A stretch of 64,000 nt of DNA from Pseudomonas arcuscaelestis (GTDB lineage: Bacteria; Pseudomonadota; Gammaproteobacteria; Pseudomonadales; Pseudomonadaceae), in the NCBI RefSeq assembly GCF_016881005.1, contig NZ_JACOPV010000007.1, forward strand, positions 62,001 to 126,000. Direction: 5' to 3'. The notes beneath the pieces are model-generated. The model did not search any database. It saw only the letters and a program-made list of their open reading frames with translations, and was not told where the DNA came from. Shown in pieces: positions 17,621 to 27,258 of the stretch. The translations under genes were made by a program, and so were the position numbers. The number at the start of each line of letters is the position of its first letter. Position 1 is the stretch's first letter.

Positions 17621-18295
17621 TCAGCGCGCCTTAGGGGTCGCCACGTTATCGCGCAGATACACGGGCTGGGCAAGATCGGCAGCAATGGCCTCACCGCGCT
17701 GCCAGGCAAAGGTAGCCAAGGTCAATAAATCCTGCGCGTGAGGCAACAGACTTGCATCCTGACCGCACAATTTCACCCCAATGCGCTCGGCATAGCCCCA
17801 GCCGGTGCCTGCGCCAAACCACTCACCGCTGGCACCCGCAGGAAGCACCGCACGCTCTGGAGACAGCACCGCTTCGCTGCCGAGCAAACGCATCTCCCCT
17901 GCCGTTTCCTGGTAGCAGCCCCAGTAGACTTCGTCCATGCGCGCATCGATAGCCGCGGCGACCTGGCTTATACCCTGCTCGCGCAACGCGCGCTGGGCCA
18001 GCACTGCAAGATTGGAAACCGGCAGCACCGGCCGCTCCAAGGCAAAGGCAAGCCCCTGGACGACGCCAATGGCGATACGCACACCGGTGAACGCACCTGG
18101 ACCACGACCAAAGGCAATGGCATCGACCGCCGCCAGGGTGATGCCGGCGTCTGCCAGCAACTGCTGGATCATCGGCAGCAGCTTTTGCGCGTGCAGGCGC
18201 GGGATCACCTCGTAATGGCTGGAAACCTTGCCGTCATGCAGCAAGGCAACGGAGCAGGCTTCAGTGGCGGTATCCAGGGCCAGCAAGGTGGTCAT
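17621..18295 (-). CDS. tsaB: tRNA threonylcarbamoyladenosine biosynthesis protein TsaB
   Basis: Protein of 224 aa of the ASKHA-fold TsaB/YeaZ family, which pairs with TsaD and TsaE to make t6A37 in ANN-decoding tRNAs. The N-terminal LALDTATEACSVALL (residues 4-18) and the middle IAFGRGPGAFTGVRIAIGVVQGLA (about 61-84) are the family signatures. It follows adk on the minus strand with an 85-base gap that contains a terminator hairpin, so it may have its own promoter. Confidence 0.95.
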   Translation of the reverse strand: MTTLLALDTATEACSVALLHDGKVSSHYEVIPRLHAQKLLPMIQQLLADAGITLAAVDAIAFGRGPGAFTGVRIAIGVVQGLAFALERPVLPVSNLAVLAQRALREQGISQVAAAIDARMDEVYWGCYQETAGEMRLLGSEAVLSPERAVLPAGASGEWFGAGTGWGYAERIGVKLCGQDASLLPHAQDLLTLATFAWQRGEAIAADLAQPVYLRDNVATPKAR

Positions 18296-18337
18296 CGGGG
18301 GTTCCAGGCGAGAGAAAAAAGAGCGGCATTATAAACA

Positions 18338-18363
18338 ACAACGGCCCGCAAGCGGGCCGTTGT
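18338..18363 (-). terminator. Terminator of adk
   Basis: Twelve-base perfect arms ACAACGGCCCGC and GCGGGCCGTTGT enclose only two bases, 18 bases past the adk stop. On the minus strand the hairpin is followed by TTTAT, giving a Rho-independent terminator. Confidence 0.8.
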
Positions 18364-18380
18364 CTGCTACCGAGTATCAA

Positions 18381-19058
<678 letters not shown>

Positions 19059-19200
19059 TCAATGGAGTCGGCGCAGAGGGCCAAGTCCGGAATTGGGTCA
19101 TGACCACAAATCGGTCAAAAGGCTGCTCAAGATACACAGCGGCTTCAAGCCACACAAGCGCTCGAAAGTCGGAAGAAAGCACACACACGCGCCGTACAAA

Positions 19201-19235
19201 GCAAAGGTTGCGCCGAGCGCAACCCATTGCTTTGC
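19201..19235 (-). terminator. Hairpin downstream of ppc
   Basis: GGTTGCGC and GCGCAACC pair around a CGA loop, with outer GCAAA/TTTGC arms. It lies about 50 bases past the ppc stop in the 253-base ppc-adk gap. The T tract on the minus strand is interrupted (CCTTTGCTTT), so it is a weak terminator candidate. The rest of the gap shows no gene. Confidence 0.45.
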
Positions 19236-19284
19236 AAGCATTCTCCTCCTCGCTTCAAGGCGGCTCGCAGCGTTGCGCCTGAAC

Positions 19285-21912
19285 TCAACCGGTATTGCGC
19301 AAGCCTGCGGCAATACCTGCCACAGTAACCAGCAGAGCCTGTTCCAATGGGCTGTCCAGAGCGGCTTCACGTGTGCGCGAACGCGCCAGCAACTCCGCCT
19401 GCAATAGATGTAGCGGGTCCAGGTAGGTATTGCGCAAACGGATGAATTCCAGGGTTTCGGGACTGTGCGCCAGTAGCACCGGCTGCCCGGTCAGCCCCAG
19501 CACCACACTGCACGCCTGCGACAATAGGTCGCGCAAATGTGCACCCAAAGGTCGCAGTTCTGGTTGCACTAGACGTTCGTCGTAAGAGCGGGCAATTTCG
19601 GCATCGGCCTTGGCCAGGACCATTTCCAGCATGTCGATACGCGTGCGAAAAAACGGCCATTGCTCACGCATCTGCGCCAGCAGATCGCCCTGACCGCGAC
19701 TCAAGGCGTTGTTCAATGCTGCTTCCCAACCCAGCCAGGCTGGCAGCATCAAGCGCGTCTGCGTCCAGCCGAAGATCCACGGAATTGCGCGCAAGCTCTC
19801 GATGCCTCCCGCACGGCGCTTGGCCGGGCGGCTACCCAAGGGCAAACGTCCAAGTTCCTGCTCCGGGGTGGACTGACGGAAATACTCGACGAACTCGGGA
19901 TTATCCCGCACGACGCCGCGGTAGGCCTTGACCCCGTCGGCGGCCAACGCATCCATCAACGCCCGCCAGGCTGGCTGGGGCGGCGGTGGCGGCAATAAGG
20001 TCGCTTCCAGCACTGCCGCCAAATACAGGTTCAGGTTCTGCTCGGCGATATCCGGCAGACCAAACTTGAAGCGAATCATCTCGCCTTGCTCGGTCGTGCG
20101 AAAGCGCCCTGCGACCGATCCTGGCGGCTGCGAAAGAATGGCCGCATGGGCTGGGCCGCCGCCACGTCCAACCGTGCCACCACGGCCATGAAACAGCAGC
20201 AACTCGACTTGCTGCTCGCGACAGATACGGACTAGCGTTTCCTGCGCCCGATACTGCGCCCACGCGGCTGCGGTGGTACCGGCATCCTTGGCTGAATCGG
20301 AGTAACCGATCATGACTTCCTGCGGACCATGCAGGGCGCTGCGATAACCCGGCAGTCCAAGCAGGCGCTCCATCACGGGACCGGCGTTATCCAGGTCCGC
20401 CAGCGTTTCGAAGAGCGGCACCACACGCATCGGGCGCAGTACACCGGCCTCCTTAAGCAGCAACTGCACGGCCAGCACGTCGGAAGCAGCACCCGCCATG
20501 GAGATTACATAGGAACCCAGCGACGCAGCCGGTGCAGCAGCGATCTCGCGGCAAGTGGCAAGAACCTCGGCAGTGTCGGCCTGCGGCTGGAAATAGCCAG
20601 GCAGCAACGGACGTCGGCTAGTGAGTTCTTGGGCCAGGAAGGCGATACGCGCCTCCTCGTCCCAGTCGGCGTAACGTCCAAGCCCCAGATACTCGGTGAT
20701 CTCACTCAGCGCGGCGGTGTGCCGGGCAGCATCCTGACGCACGTCCAGGCGCACCAGGAACAGGCCAAAGGTAACCGCTCGGCGCAGGCAGTCCAGCAGC
20801 GGCCCATTGGCAATCACACCCATGCCACAGGCATGCAGGGACTCGAAACACAGGTGCAACGGCTCGAACAGCTCATGGTTGTCCTGCAGCACCAGCGGCG
20901 ACGGCACCTGCGGCGACTTCAATGCGCTGTGCGCCCAGGCACGGGTTTCCCGCAAACGGTCACGCAGCTGTTTGAGTATCACCCGATAGGGTTCGGCAGA
21001 GTCACCAGCCTTGGCCTTCAGAGCCTCGCTGGCCTGCTGCATGGACAGCTCGGCAGCCAGGGATTCGACGTCACGCAAAAACAGATCAGCGGCCATCCAG
21101 CGCGCCAACAACAGCACTTCGCGAGTTACCGGGGCAGTGACATTGGGATTGCCGTCACGGTCACCGCCCATCCACGAGGCAAAGCGGATAGGCGCCGCTT
21201 CCAGCGGCAAGTGCAGGCCAGTGGCGGCATGAAGCGCCTTGTCGACCCTGCGCAGATGATGGGGAATAGCGTGCCAGAGCGAATGCTCGATCACCGCGAA
21301 GCCCCACTTGGCCTCGTCGACGGGCGTTGGCCGAGTACGGCGAATTTCTTCGGTGTGCCAGGCTTCAGCGATCAAGCGTTGCAGGCGCTGACGCACCTGG
21401 TCGCGCTCGGCAGGGGTCAGGTCACGGTGATCCTGAGCAGCCAACTGCGCAGCAATCGCGTCGTATTTTTGAATCAGTGTGCGACGAGCGACTTCGGTGG
21501 GATGAGCGGTCAATACCAGTTCGATACTCAGCTTGCCGACCTGGCGCGCCAAGGCGTCGTCACTGTGCCCTGCTGCCTTGAGTCGCGCCAGCAACTCCGG
21601 CAGTACTCGTGCTTCGAACGGCTCCGCTTGACCGCTATCGCGCCGGCGTATCAATTGATATTGCTCGGCGATGTTGGCCAGATTGAGAAACTGGTTGAAT
21701 GCTCTTGCGACCGGCAGCAGCTCATCGTCAGCCAGGTCATTGAGGGTAGTGCTCAATTGCTCGGCAGCACCACTGCGATCCGCTTTGGCGCTGCGGCGGA
21801 TATCTTCGATTTTCTGCAGGAACGCCTCACCGTGCTGATCACGTATGGTGTCCCCCAACAACTCACCCAACAAATGAACATCTTCACGCAAGCGCACATC
21901 GATATCAGTCAT
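19285..21912 (-). CDS. ppc: Phosphoenolpyruvate carboxylase
   Basis: Anaplerotic enzyme that carboxylates PEP to oxaloacetate, 875 aa from the chosen start. Key motifs are [14 protein letters not shown] (catalytic His region, about 131-144), [16 protein letters not shown] (about 568-583, Gly-rich PEP-binding loop) and [12 protein letters not shown]. The C-terminal LRNTG ends in Gly as in the family. I chose ATG 21912 ([11 protein letters not shown]) because GGAG lies upstream at a good distance; the in-frame start at 21975 adds a non-family tail. Confidence 0.97.
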   Translation of the reverse strand: MTDIDVRLREDVHLLGELLGDTIRDQHGEAFLQKIEDIRRSAKADRSGAAEQLSTTLNDLADDELLPVARAFNQFLNLANIAEQYQLIRRRDSGQAEPFEARVLPELLARLKAAGHSDDALARQVGKLSIELVLTAHPTEVARRTLIQKYDAIAAQLAAQDHRDLTPAERDQVRQRLQRLIAEAWHTEEIRRTRPTPVDEAKWGFAVIEHSLWHAIPHHLRRVDKALHAATGLHLPLEAAPIRFASWMGGDRDGNPNVTAPVTREVLLLARWMAADLFLRDVESLAAELSMQQASEALKAKAGDSAEPYRVILKQLRDRLRETRAWAHSALKSPQVPSPLVLQDNHELFEPLHLCFESLHACGMGVIANGPLLDCLRRAVTFGLFLVRLDVRQDAARHTAALSEITEYLGLGRYADWDEEARIAFLAQELTSRRPLLPGYFQPQADTAEVLATCREIAAAPAASLGSYVISMAGAASDVLAVQLLLKEAGVLRPMRVVPLFETLADLDNAGPVMERLLGLPGYRSALHGPQEVMIGYSDSAKDAGTTAAAWAQYRAQETLVRICREQQVELLLFHGRGGTVGRGGGPAHAAILSQPPGSVAGRFRTTEQGEMIRFKFGLPDIAEQNLNLYLAAVLEATLLPPPPPQPAWRALMDALAADGVKAYRGVVRDNPEFVEYFRQSTPEQELGRLPLGSRPAKRRAGGIESLRAIPWIFGWTQTRLMLPAWLGWEAALNNALSRGQGDLLAQMREQWPFFRTRIDMLEMVLAKADAEIARSYDERLVQPELRPLGAHLRDLLSQACSVVLGLTGQPVLLAHSPETLEFIRLRNTYLDPLHLLQAELLARSRTREAALDSPLEQALLVTVAGIAAGLRNTG

Positions 21913-22046
21913 CAGCCTTGTCTCCGGCATTCCTGGAAAACCGCTTTGGCCAAAGAGTGCCCCACTACCGGTCATGCTTCAAGGCAGACCAATGGCTGCG
22001 CAGTGACTACGCTGAAAGCAGATCCTTCAGGATTGATGAGGTAATC

Positions 22047-22355
22047 ATGAAAATTCGTGAGCTTGCCCAGCATTGGGAACAACACGACAAAGGCCGCTTG
22101 AGCCCCACCGGCCATGTCCTGCATCTGGACGTAGAATCGGCGGCGCGCCTGGCGGCGTTGGCGCAAATGTACCCCAGGCGACGCCCCGAAGAATTACTCG
22201 GCGAGCTGCTGGGTGCTGCGCTGGAAGAGTTGGAAGCAAGCTTCCCCTACATCCAGGGACAGCACGTAATCGCCACCGATGAAGAAGGCAATCCGCTTTA
22301 CGAAGAAAGCGAGCACGCAATAGGAAAAACTCAAGGTCTCTTGAAGGCCGCGTAG
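22047..22355 (+). CDS. Small conserved protein, paralogue of the next gene
   Basis: Protein of 102 aa, MKIRELAQHWEQ..., with no signal peptide. A GAGG site lies nine bases before ATG 22047. Its second half, ASFPYIQGQHVIATDEEGNPLYEESEHAIGKT, aligns with TAMPYVKGSEVIRVEEGEEIF...VEAEQAISKT of the next gene, so the two share ancestry. The middle helix (DVESAARLAALAQMYPRRRPEELLGELLGAALEEL) suggests a small helical regulator or adaptor. I do not know its function. Confidence 0.75.
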   Translation: MKIRELAQHWEQHDKGRLSPTGHVLHLDVESAARLAALAQMYPRRRPEELLGELLGAALEELEASFPYIQGQHVIATDEEGNPLYEESEHAIGKTQGLLKAA

Positions 22356-22444
22356 AACATGGGTTTGCGATCATTTCAGCGAACCATGAGCGGTAAAGAC
22401 AGTCACAGATTTACGAACATATGTAGCCAAGCCGGAGATACCCC

Positions 22445-22765
22445 ATGGACACCTTCAAGACCATGCTCAGCAACTGGGAAAACAAGGCTCACGAAGCCTC
22501 GGAGCTTGCTGAAATCACCCTGACCATCCGCAAACAAGACCTAGTGAAAATCAAAGCCTTTGCGGAAGCCTACGAACTGGATGAAAGCGTCATCACTGAG
22601 GGGCTAATTCACACTGCTATAAAAGAAGCGGAAACAGCCATGCCCTACGTCAAAGGGTCTGAGGTGATCCGAGTGGAGGAAGGTGAAGAGATTTTTGCCG
22701 ACGCTGGTAAGACACCCGCCTACGTCGAAGCTGAACAAGCAATTTCAAAGACCCTACGGGGATAG
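22445..22765 (+). CDS. Small conserved protein, paralogue of the preceding gene
   Basis: Protein of 106 aa beginning MDTFKTMLSNWENKAHEASELAE. A GGAG at 22434-22437 supports the start. The order of segments matches the 102-aa neighbour: an N-terminal amphipathic stretch, a middle helix (KQDLVKIKAFAEAYELDESVITEGLIHTAIKEAE), then MPYVKGSEVIRVEEGEE. It is less G+C-rich than ppc but unlike the A+T-rich island that follows. Function unknown. Confidence 0.72.
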   Translation: MDTFKTMLSNWENKAHEASELAEITLTIRKQDLVKIKAFAEAYELDESVITEGLIHTAIKEAETAMPYVKGSEVIRVEEGEEIFADAGKTPAYVEAEQAISKTLRG

Positions 22766-22807
22766 GGTCTGAAATCCTGAATCGAGCCTCGCAAGAGGCT
22801 ATTCAGG
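22749..22807. terminator. Double hairpin at the island edge
   Basis: Two stem-loops in tandem. The first is AGACCCT/AGGGTCT at 22749-22770, overlapping the stop of the 106-aa gene. The second is CCTGAAT(CG)AGCCTC/GAGGCTATTCAGG at 22776-22807, overlapping the last codons of the minus-strand NTPase gene. Together they insulate the convergent genes and mark where the sequence changes to A+T-rich. Confidence 0.65.
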
Positions 22808-24571
22808 TTGACCTTGTTGACTAGCCAGTTTCTGAACTGCCTGAGCATAAAGCGTTTCGTAACCTTGAAATTTGCTCATTCTGGCCTTATTGAGCAAAGA
22901 ACCTTCCGACATTTTCATTAGGCAGTGGTAGGTTTTTACAAAAACATTCTGATAGCCGTCCTGAATATCTTTATCAGGAGAACTAACCTGACCACACTTC
23001 AAACACATTCTCACATAATTTGTAAAATTATAATCATTGAGGTTAGAGAAATATTCTAAATACTCGGCTTCGGTTTTTTTTGCGACGCTATTCCTTACGC
23101 CAGCACTATCAAATCCAGAAACGTTGTAAGCGTAATTCATTAGTTCAGATAAACTTCTCTCTATCACCAAACTATCAAAATACTCTTCAAGCTTCTGCTG
23201 AATATACACATTTGAAGGCCAGCGAAAAATATCACTTTTTTCACGTATGTCGCTAGGAATGATCACTTCAGAAAAATACGCGTCAATAGCTTCATTAATT
23301 TTTACTATTTTCCCCACATCATAGTAAATAGAAGCGATTGAACCCAAATCATTTATTGTAAACTTTACAAGAGCGACATCCATAGCCAAATCGAAAGCTG
23401 CAAAAACCTCATCATCATTATTCAAAAAAGAAGCATGAAAAACATTCCATGCCTTTTGCAACAGAGCAATATCTTCTTCATGTTTTATCTTAGACTCCAA
23501 GGTCTGGACTAGATTCTGCAATGACTCATCATCAGCATAACCTTTTTTAACCAAATCTATGATTGCAACATCAAACTCATCACAGGCTCCAAAACCGTAT
23601 GATTCAAGATATTCTATCTTTGAATCTATCACTGCTTGTGCCGCTAACTCTTCTGGTGTCGGTTCATCACCGGGCAAACGATAGCCTGAAAAATTGCCCT
23701 CATAATTCAATACGAAATCAATATCTACGACTGCTGATTTCCCACCATATATTGAGAGTATAGCGAGGGGCAATATCTTATAAGCCTGCTGTTTTATTTG
23801 TTCCTGACAGCCATTAAGCCGATCATGAAGAAGCCCCGCAAAGTAATCAACCTTCTTCAACAATCGCACATTATTTATTTTCAGCTTAGCAACATTACCG
23901 GAAACGATCTTGCGTGTTTCATCCGACGGATTAAAAACCAAAGAAACAGATTCTTGCACTGACGGACTGAAAAAAACTTCGTAATCGAATACCTTTTCAC
24001 TATAGGTAAAAAACTCATCATCAGGCTTCAAAGAACCTTCATTGAGAATAAGAATTACAGAGCAATTCTTTTTTTCAATCAAATTTGAAACCAACCCCAA
24101 AACATCCCGAGCGGCTAGGGAGTTACCACGACGCTCGAAATCATCAATACATACAATTGTTTCTGTCACCAGTGAATATTGAATTGAATCAATAACCCCA
24201 CCAAAACTTCCAACAAATGGAATTTTAGCTTCTCTGCCATGGCCGAAATTTCTTCTCAGCCATCCAACCCCATCGCTGAAATCAAGCTTCTTCAAATTCT
24301 CTACAACAGAATCTTTACTGGTAACATCACCAGCCTTTTTGCTGGGAACTGTATTCTCAAAAATTGAACGTTTTAAGTCCGCTAATGAGTTAATTCCAAA
24401 CAGTGAAACATAGGAATAATTAGCGTGAGCAAAATCAGCTCTATACTTTTCAATTACCGAATTCCAGAGAAAGGTTTTACCCGTGCCCCACTCTCCTTTC
24501 AGAACAATTGCAGAACCCATTTTCTTGACTGAAAAATCATGAAGTGCTTTTTCTACCTGAATGATTGACAC
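22799..24571 (-). CDS. KAP-type P-loop NTPase
   Basis: Protein of 590 aa with a KAP-like NTPase domain in the N-terminal 220 residues. Walker A is GEWGTGKT (26-33), the sequence after it is SYVSLFGINSLADLKRSIF (53-71, usual in this group), and Walker B is TIVCIDDFERR (138-148). The segment CSVILILNEGSL follows as the sensor strand. The remaining 370 residues are helical with a CLKC pair near residue 530 and match nothing I know. The start is GTG 24571 with AAAGGAG ten bases upstream. It lies 53 bases after the HNH gene. No transmembrane helices are obvious, unlike many KAP proteins. Base composition is far more A+T-rich than the flanks, a sign of transfer. Related NTPases occur in phage exclusion (PifA, QatA); that role here is inferred. 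Confidence 0.85.
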   Translation of the reverse strand: MSIIQVEKALHDFSVKKMGSAIVLKGEWGTGKTFLWNSVIEKYRADFAHANYSYVSLFGINSLADLKRSIFENTVPSKKAGDVTSKDSVVENLKKLDFSDGVGWLRRNFGHGREAKIPFVGSFGGVIDSIQYSLVTETIVCIDDFERRGNSLAARDVLGLVSNLIEKKNCSVILILNEGSLKPDDEFFTYSEKVFDYEVFFSPSVQESVSLVFNPSDETRKIVSGNVAKLKINNVRLLKKVDYFAGLLHDRLNGCQEQIKQQAYKILPLAILSIYGGKSAVVDIDFVLNYEGNFSGYRLPGDEPTPEELAAQAVIDSKIEYLESYGFGACDEFDVAIIDLVKKGYADDESLQNLVQTLESKIKHEEDIALLQKAWNVFHASFLNNDDEVFAAFDLAMDVALVKFTINDLGSIASIYYDVGKIVKINEAIDAYFSEVIIPSDIREKSDIFRWPSNVYIQQKLEEYFDSLVIERSLSELMNYAYNVSGFDSAGVRNSVAKKTEAEYLEYFSNLNDYNFTNYVRMCLKCGQVSSPDKDIQDGYQNVFVKTYHCLMKMSEGSLLNKARMSKFQGYETLYAQAVQKLASQQGQPE

Positions 24572-24624
24572 CAGAATAATGCTCCTTTAAAAACTTACAC
24601 ACTTCAAAGAAAACCTGAATGAAT

Positions 24625-26262
24625 TTAATTTTCGATCAGGACAGGTGAACTTTCATCCTCAATTGAAATCACTGATTCGCTAGAGTTATTCGCCCTACCT
24701 AGGCACCACAAAGACTTGAAGTCAGATTCTCGTATACTTGAATAGAAAACGATATCGTAAGAAGAAACCTTCTTCGTCAATTTGGGCAGTCGGATAGTAT
24801 TACCAAAAAAATCAATTTTAGGTGAATTTGTAATCGTAACCTGAGTGTGTTCTTCCGAGCAGAAAACATTTATGGCCTTGCTTTCCGCTTCGTCAATACG
24901 AGCGGAAAAAATATATTCGCCATAATCAAGTTTACGAATTACATCACCTTTCAATAGTTGAGCATACAACTCTAAATAGCGTTCATCTTTCACTGTCAAA
25001 TCAAGAGTTTTCAATTTTAACGACTTAGAAATTTTTGCGGCGATGATTCTAGACCACTCAGCTATTTCCACTATTCTTTTCAAGCGGTTGAACAGTTCGG
25101 TAAAATCCGAATGCGTTCCATCCCAAAGACGCATGGGATGCCCATTCAGCACAATTTCAATAGAGACTTTAGACTTCGGATATTTCACAACGAAGTCATA
25201 TGCTCTTTTAATCCGATGATAATGTCTCAGATTATTGATCGACTGCCCGAGCCATCCAGCAACGTCGAACGTATACGTTGCGTCCACCTTGTAGCGGTCA
25301 TGAATAAAATAGCGATAAGTAAAAAATCCATCTAACGCAGATCCTTCAATGTCAAATTGTTTTGACCCCTTCCCCATAAATGATTCAGTAGCAGCAAGCT
25401 CGAATTCCGCATCATCACTGACAAAATAGATGCACGTTTCTAGTCGTCGTTTACTGGGAGTGAGCGTAAGAGTTCCACCTACGATGACATCATTAAGATG
25501 TTCGAATAGTTTTGAACCTACGAATTTGAAATCATTTGTAGGGATGTGGATACTCTCCCCTACCTCAATCATTTTCTGCCAAGCGAGATCAGCAGAAATG
25601 TTAGCATCATCATCATTAAAAACCATCTGAATTGGCGGTGCAGGGCTGGTGACTGGGACCAATTCATGCACAACAGAATCGCTCGTGGCGGTAACGACAA
25701 CCTTAAAATTTGGATCGATATTGTTTATTGTTTGTTCATAGCCTTCTACGACTGCAGAGACATCGAAATTTGCCGGACTGCCTGCCTTTGTAATCAAGAA
25801 GATGGTTGCTTCAAGAATCCCCGCACGAATTTCAGATTTGGCTTCGAATGGTGCCATTGGCACTACACCGACCCATCCAGACACATAGACTTGATGGCGA
25901 GCCTTCATTTCTTTTAAATGAGCTACTGTGTGAAATGTCTCTTCGTTGTCGATCAGCTTGGAGCACGAATAGCAAAGCCAGATACCGTTATCGAAATGTC
26001 TTCTCTGGGCTTTCGTTTGGCTCGCGTCAAACCGCTTGGCACCCGGCCCACTCGCAGCCGCACAAATGTGTGCAGCGACACCAATGCTATTTTTCCTGTC
26101 GCCAGCATCTGTGGAGCCAATCGTGAAGACATGGCAACGCGAACAGAGGTTCGCCGCTCTCACAAGCAGCTCAATCTTAGTCACATCAGAAAAGTCGTCG
26201 CGGGTGCTTACGCTGATTCCTTCTTCAACAACCTTTGGTGCTCTGTTCTTCCGTGGTGCCAT
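24625..26262 (-). CDS. HNH-type zinc nuclease-like protein with unknown C-terminal part
   Basis: Protein of 545 aa. Residues 30-122 form an HNH-like module: LCSRC (C40, C43), IGVAAHICAAASGPGAKRFD (H65), an SQTKAQRRHFDNGIWLCYSCSKLID stretch (N92, C97, C100) and then HLKEMKARHQ. The four Cys should bind zinc; H65 and N92 fit the first His and the Asn of HNH, while the usual third His is replaced (C-S-K-L-I-D). Residues 130-545 have no motif I recognise and may sense a trigger. It is the upstream partner of the KAP NTPase in an A+T-rich island. The start at 26262 lacks a strong Shine-Dalgarno. Confidence 0.8.
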   Translation of the reverse strand: MAPRKNRAPKVVEEGISVSTRDDFSDVTKIELLVRAANLCSRCHVFTIGSTDAGDRKNSIGVAAHICAAASGPGAKRFDASQTKAQRRHFDNGIWLCYSCSKLIDNEETFHTVAHLKEMKARHQVYVSGWVGVVPMAPFEAKSEIRAGILEATIFLITKAGSPANFDVSAVVEGYEQTINNIDPNFKVVVTATSDSVVHELVPVTSPAPPIQMVFNDDDANISADLAWQKMIEVGESIHIPTNDFKFVGSKLFEHLNDVIVGGTLTLTPSKRRLETCIYFVSDDAEFELAATESFMGKGSKQFDIEGSALDGFFTYRYFIHDRYKVDATYTFDVAGWLGQSINNLRHYHRIKRAYDFVVKYPKSKVSIEIVLNGHPMRLWDGTHSDFTELFNRLKRIVEIAEWSRIIAAKISKSLKLKTLDLTVKDERYLELYAQLLKGDVIRKLDYGEYIFSARIDEAESKAINVFCSEEHTQVTITNSPKIDFFGNTIRLPKLTKKVSSYDIVFYSSIRESDFKSLWCLGRANNSSESVISIEDESSPVLIEN

Positions 26263-26275
26263 CGTTCATAACTCG

Positions 26276-26458
26276 CTATCGTATGAGCGGAATCCTGTAC
26301 AGGCGTTTTAACATCGAACGCTCAAGCACACCAAGTAATGGTGCTGGGATTGCCGCCCGGATACGACCACTACCCTCGACCGATTTGGACTGAGCTGGAT
26401 TGTGAGGGACAACCTCGGCCACGAAATTTTCCTTTGTATAACCTATATCCGAGGACAT
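26276..26458 (-). CDS. Possible 60-aa protein upstream of the HNH gene
   Basis: An ORF beginning MSSDIGYTKENFVAEVV and ending RLYRIPLIR stops 13 bases before the HNH start on the same strand. GGGAG sits eight bases before ATG 26458. A GTG at 26467 would add three residues. It has no recognised domain, no signal peptide and a basic C-terminus. It may be a true first gene of the island operon, a remnant, or chance in a 530-base gap. Confidence 0.3.
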   Translation of the reverse strand: MSSDIGYTKENFVAEVVPHNPAQSKSVEGSGRIRAAIPAPLLGVLERSMLKRLYRIPLIR

Positions 26459-26793
26459 CGGCCCCACTCCCCGCTTCCTCGCCTTGTCTCGTCGCTATCT
26501 GCACGACCTGAGCAGCCAGAAAGACGAACCGACCCACTGAAATCCCTCTTCAGCTCCGGTATCGGGCGCTCGCGCATGCGCCCGCGTACCCCGCGCAACG
26601 CTCGAAGTTCCGGCAAAAAAGCACTGACTGATCAGTCAGAAAAACCCGCTTTTTTGACGCGATTTTTTCTGAACTATTGAAAAAACACCTCGGTCACAGC
26701 CAGTAGCCATCACGGCAAAGCCCATCAGCCACCGAAGCTGACCGGACTGCCGATGGACTGTTACGGAATCTGTTGTTCATCAGGAGCGATCCA
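26459..26793. other. Gene-poor interval at the right edge of the island
   Basis: No convincing gene is seen here. A plus-strand ORF of 92 codons (26402-26680) has a low-complexity Arg/Ser/Pro-rich product and was not accepted. Composition returns to G+C-rich by about 26470. The part before 26794 should carry the promoter of the DUF4398 lipoprotein gene. No tRNA, direct-repeat attachment site or integrase is visible. Confidence 0.6.
26624..26639. promoter_or_regulatory. Perfect 16-bp palindrome
   Basis: CTGACTGATCAGTCAG is its own reverse complement. It is framed by CAAAAAAGC (26614-26622) and GCTTTTTTG (about 26648-26656), which also pair. It could be an operator for the DUF4398 gene 155 bases downstream or a structured terminator. 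No regulator is adjacent. Confidence 0.4.
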
Positions 26794-27207
26794 ATGGAGT
26801 TGACCAGTATGAAGACCCATACCGCTAACACCTCACCCTCTCACCTGCGCGGGCTCAAACTGGCTGCGCTGGCACTGGGCAGCAGCCTGGTGCTGGCAGG
26901 CTGTGCCGGTAATCCGCCCACCGAGCAGTACGCCGTCACCCAGTCGGCTGTCAACTCGGCAGTCAGCGCCGGCGGAACCGAGTTTGCCGCAGTGGAAATG
27001 AAGGCCGCCCAGGACAAGCTCAAGCAGGCTGAAATCGCCATGCACGACAAGCAATACGACGATGCCAAGCGCCTGGCCGAACAGGCCGAATGGGATGCAC
27101 GTGTTGCCGAGCGCAAGGCGCAAGCCGCCAAGGCCGAGAAAGCCGTACAAGATGCCCACGAGGGCGTTCAGGACTTGCGTGAGGAAGGCATGCGCAGCGC
27201 TCAGTGA
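26794..27207 (+). CDS. DUF4398 domain lipoprotein
   Basis: Envelope lipoprotein of 137 aa. The signal peptide ends in the lipobox LAGC (Cys37 from this start). The mature part is an Ala/Lys/Glu-rich coiled coil (DKLKQAEIAMHDKQYDDAKRLAEQAEWDARVAERKAQAAKAEKA) typical of DUF4398. AGGAG seven bases before ATG 26794 supports this start; a second ATG at 26809 (MKTHT) is also preceded by GGAG and gives a shorter signal. It is followed by the OmpA-type lipoprotein, whose N-terminal part has a similar helical repeat, so the two probably work together at the outer membrane-peptidoglycan interface. Confidence 0.87.
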   Translation: MELTSMKTHTANTSPSHLRGLKLAALALGSSLVLAGCAGNPPTEQYAVTQSAVNSAVSAGGTEFAAVEMKAAQDKLKQAEIAMHDKQYDDAKRLAEQAEWDARVAERKAQAAKAEKAVQDAHEGVQDLREEGMRSAQ

Positions 27208-27258
27208 GCGCCGCACTGTCGACCCAAGCATTCGTAATTGATCAAAGGATGAACCATT

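Noticed and set aside
20329..22044. Plus-strand ORF of 571 codons
   Set aside because: Antisense to ppc, which has all family motifs; the product is low-complexity Gln/Arg/His-rich.
22799..26262. Prophage or integrative element
   Set aside because: No integrase, portal, capsid, tRNA or direct-repeat site is visible; only two accessory genes are present.
26402..26680. Plus-strand ORF of 92 codons between island and DUF4398 gene
   Set aside because: It is Arg/Ser/Pro-rich, has no ribosome site or domain and runs through the palindrome at 26624.
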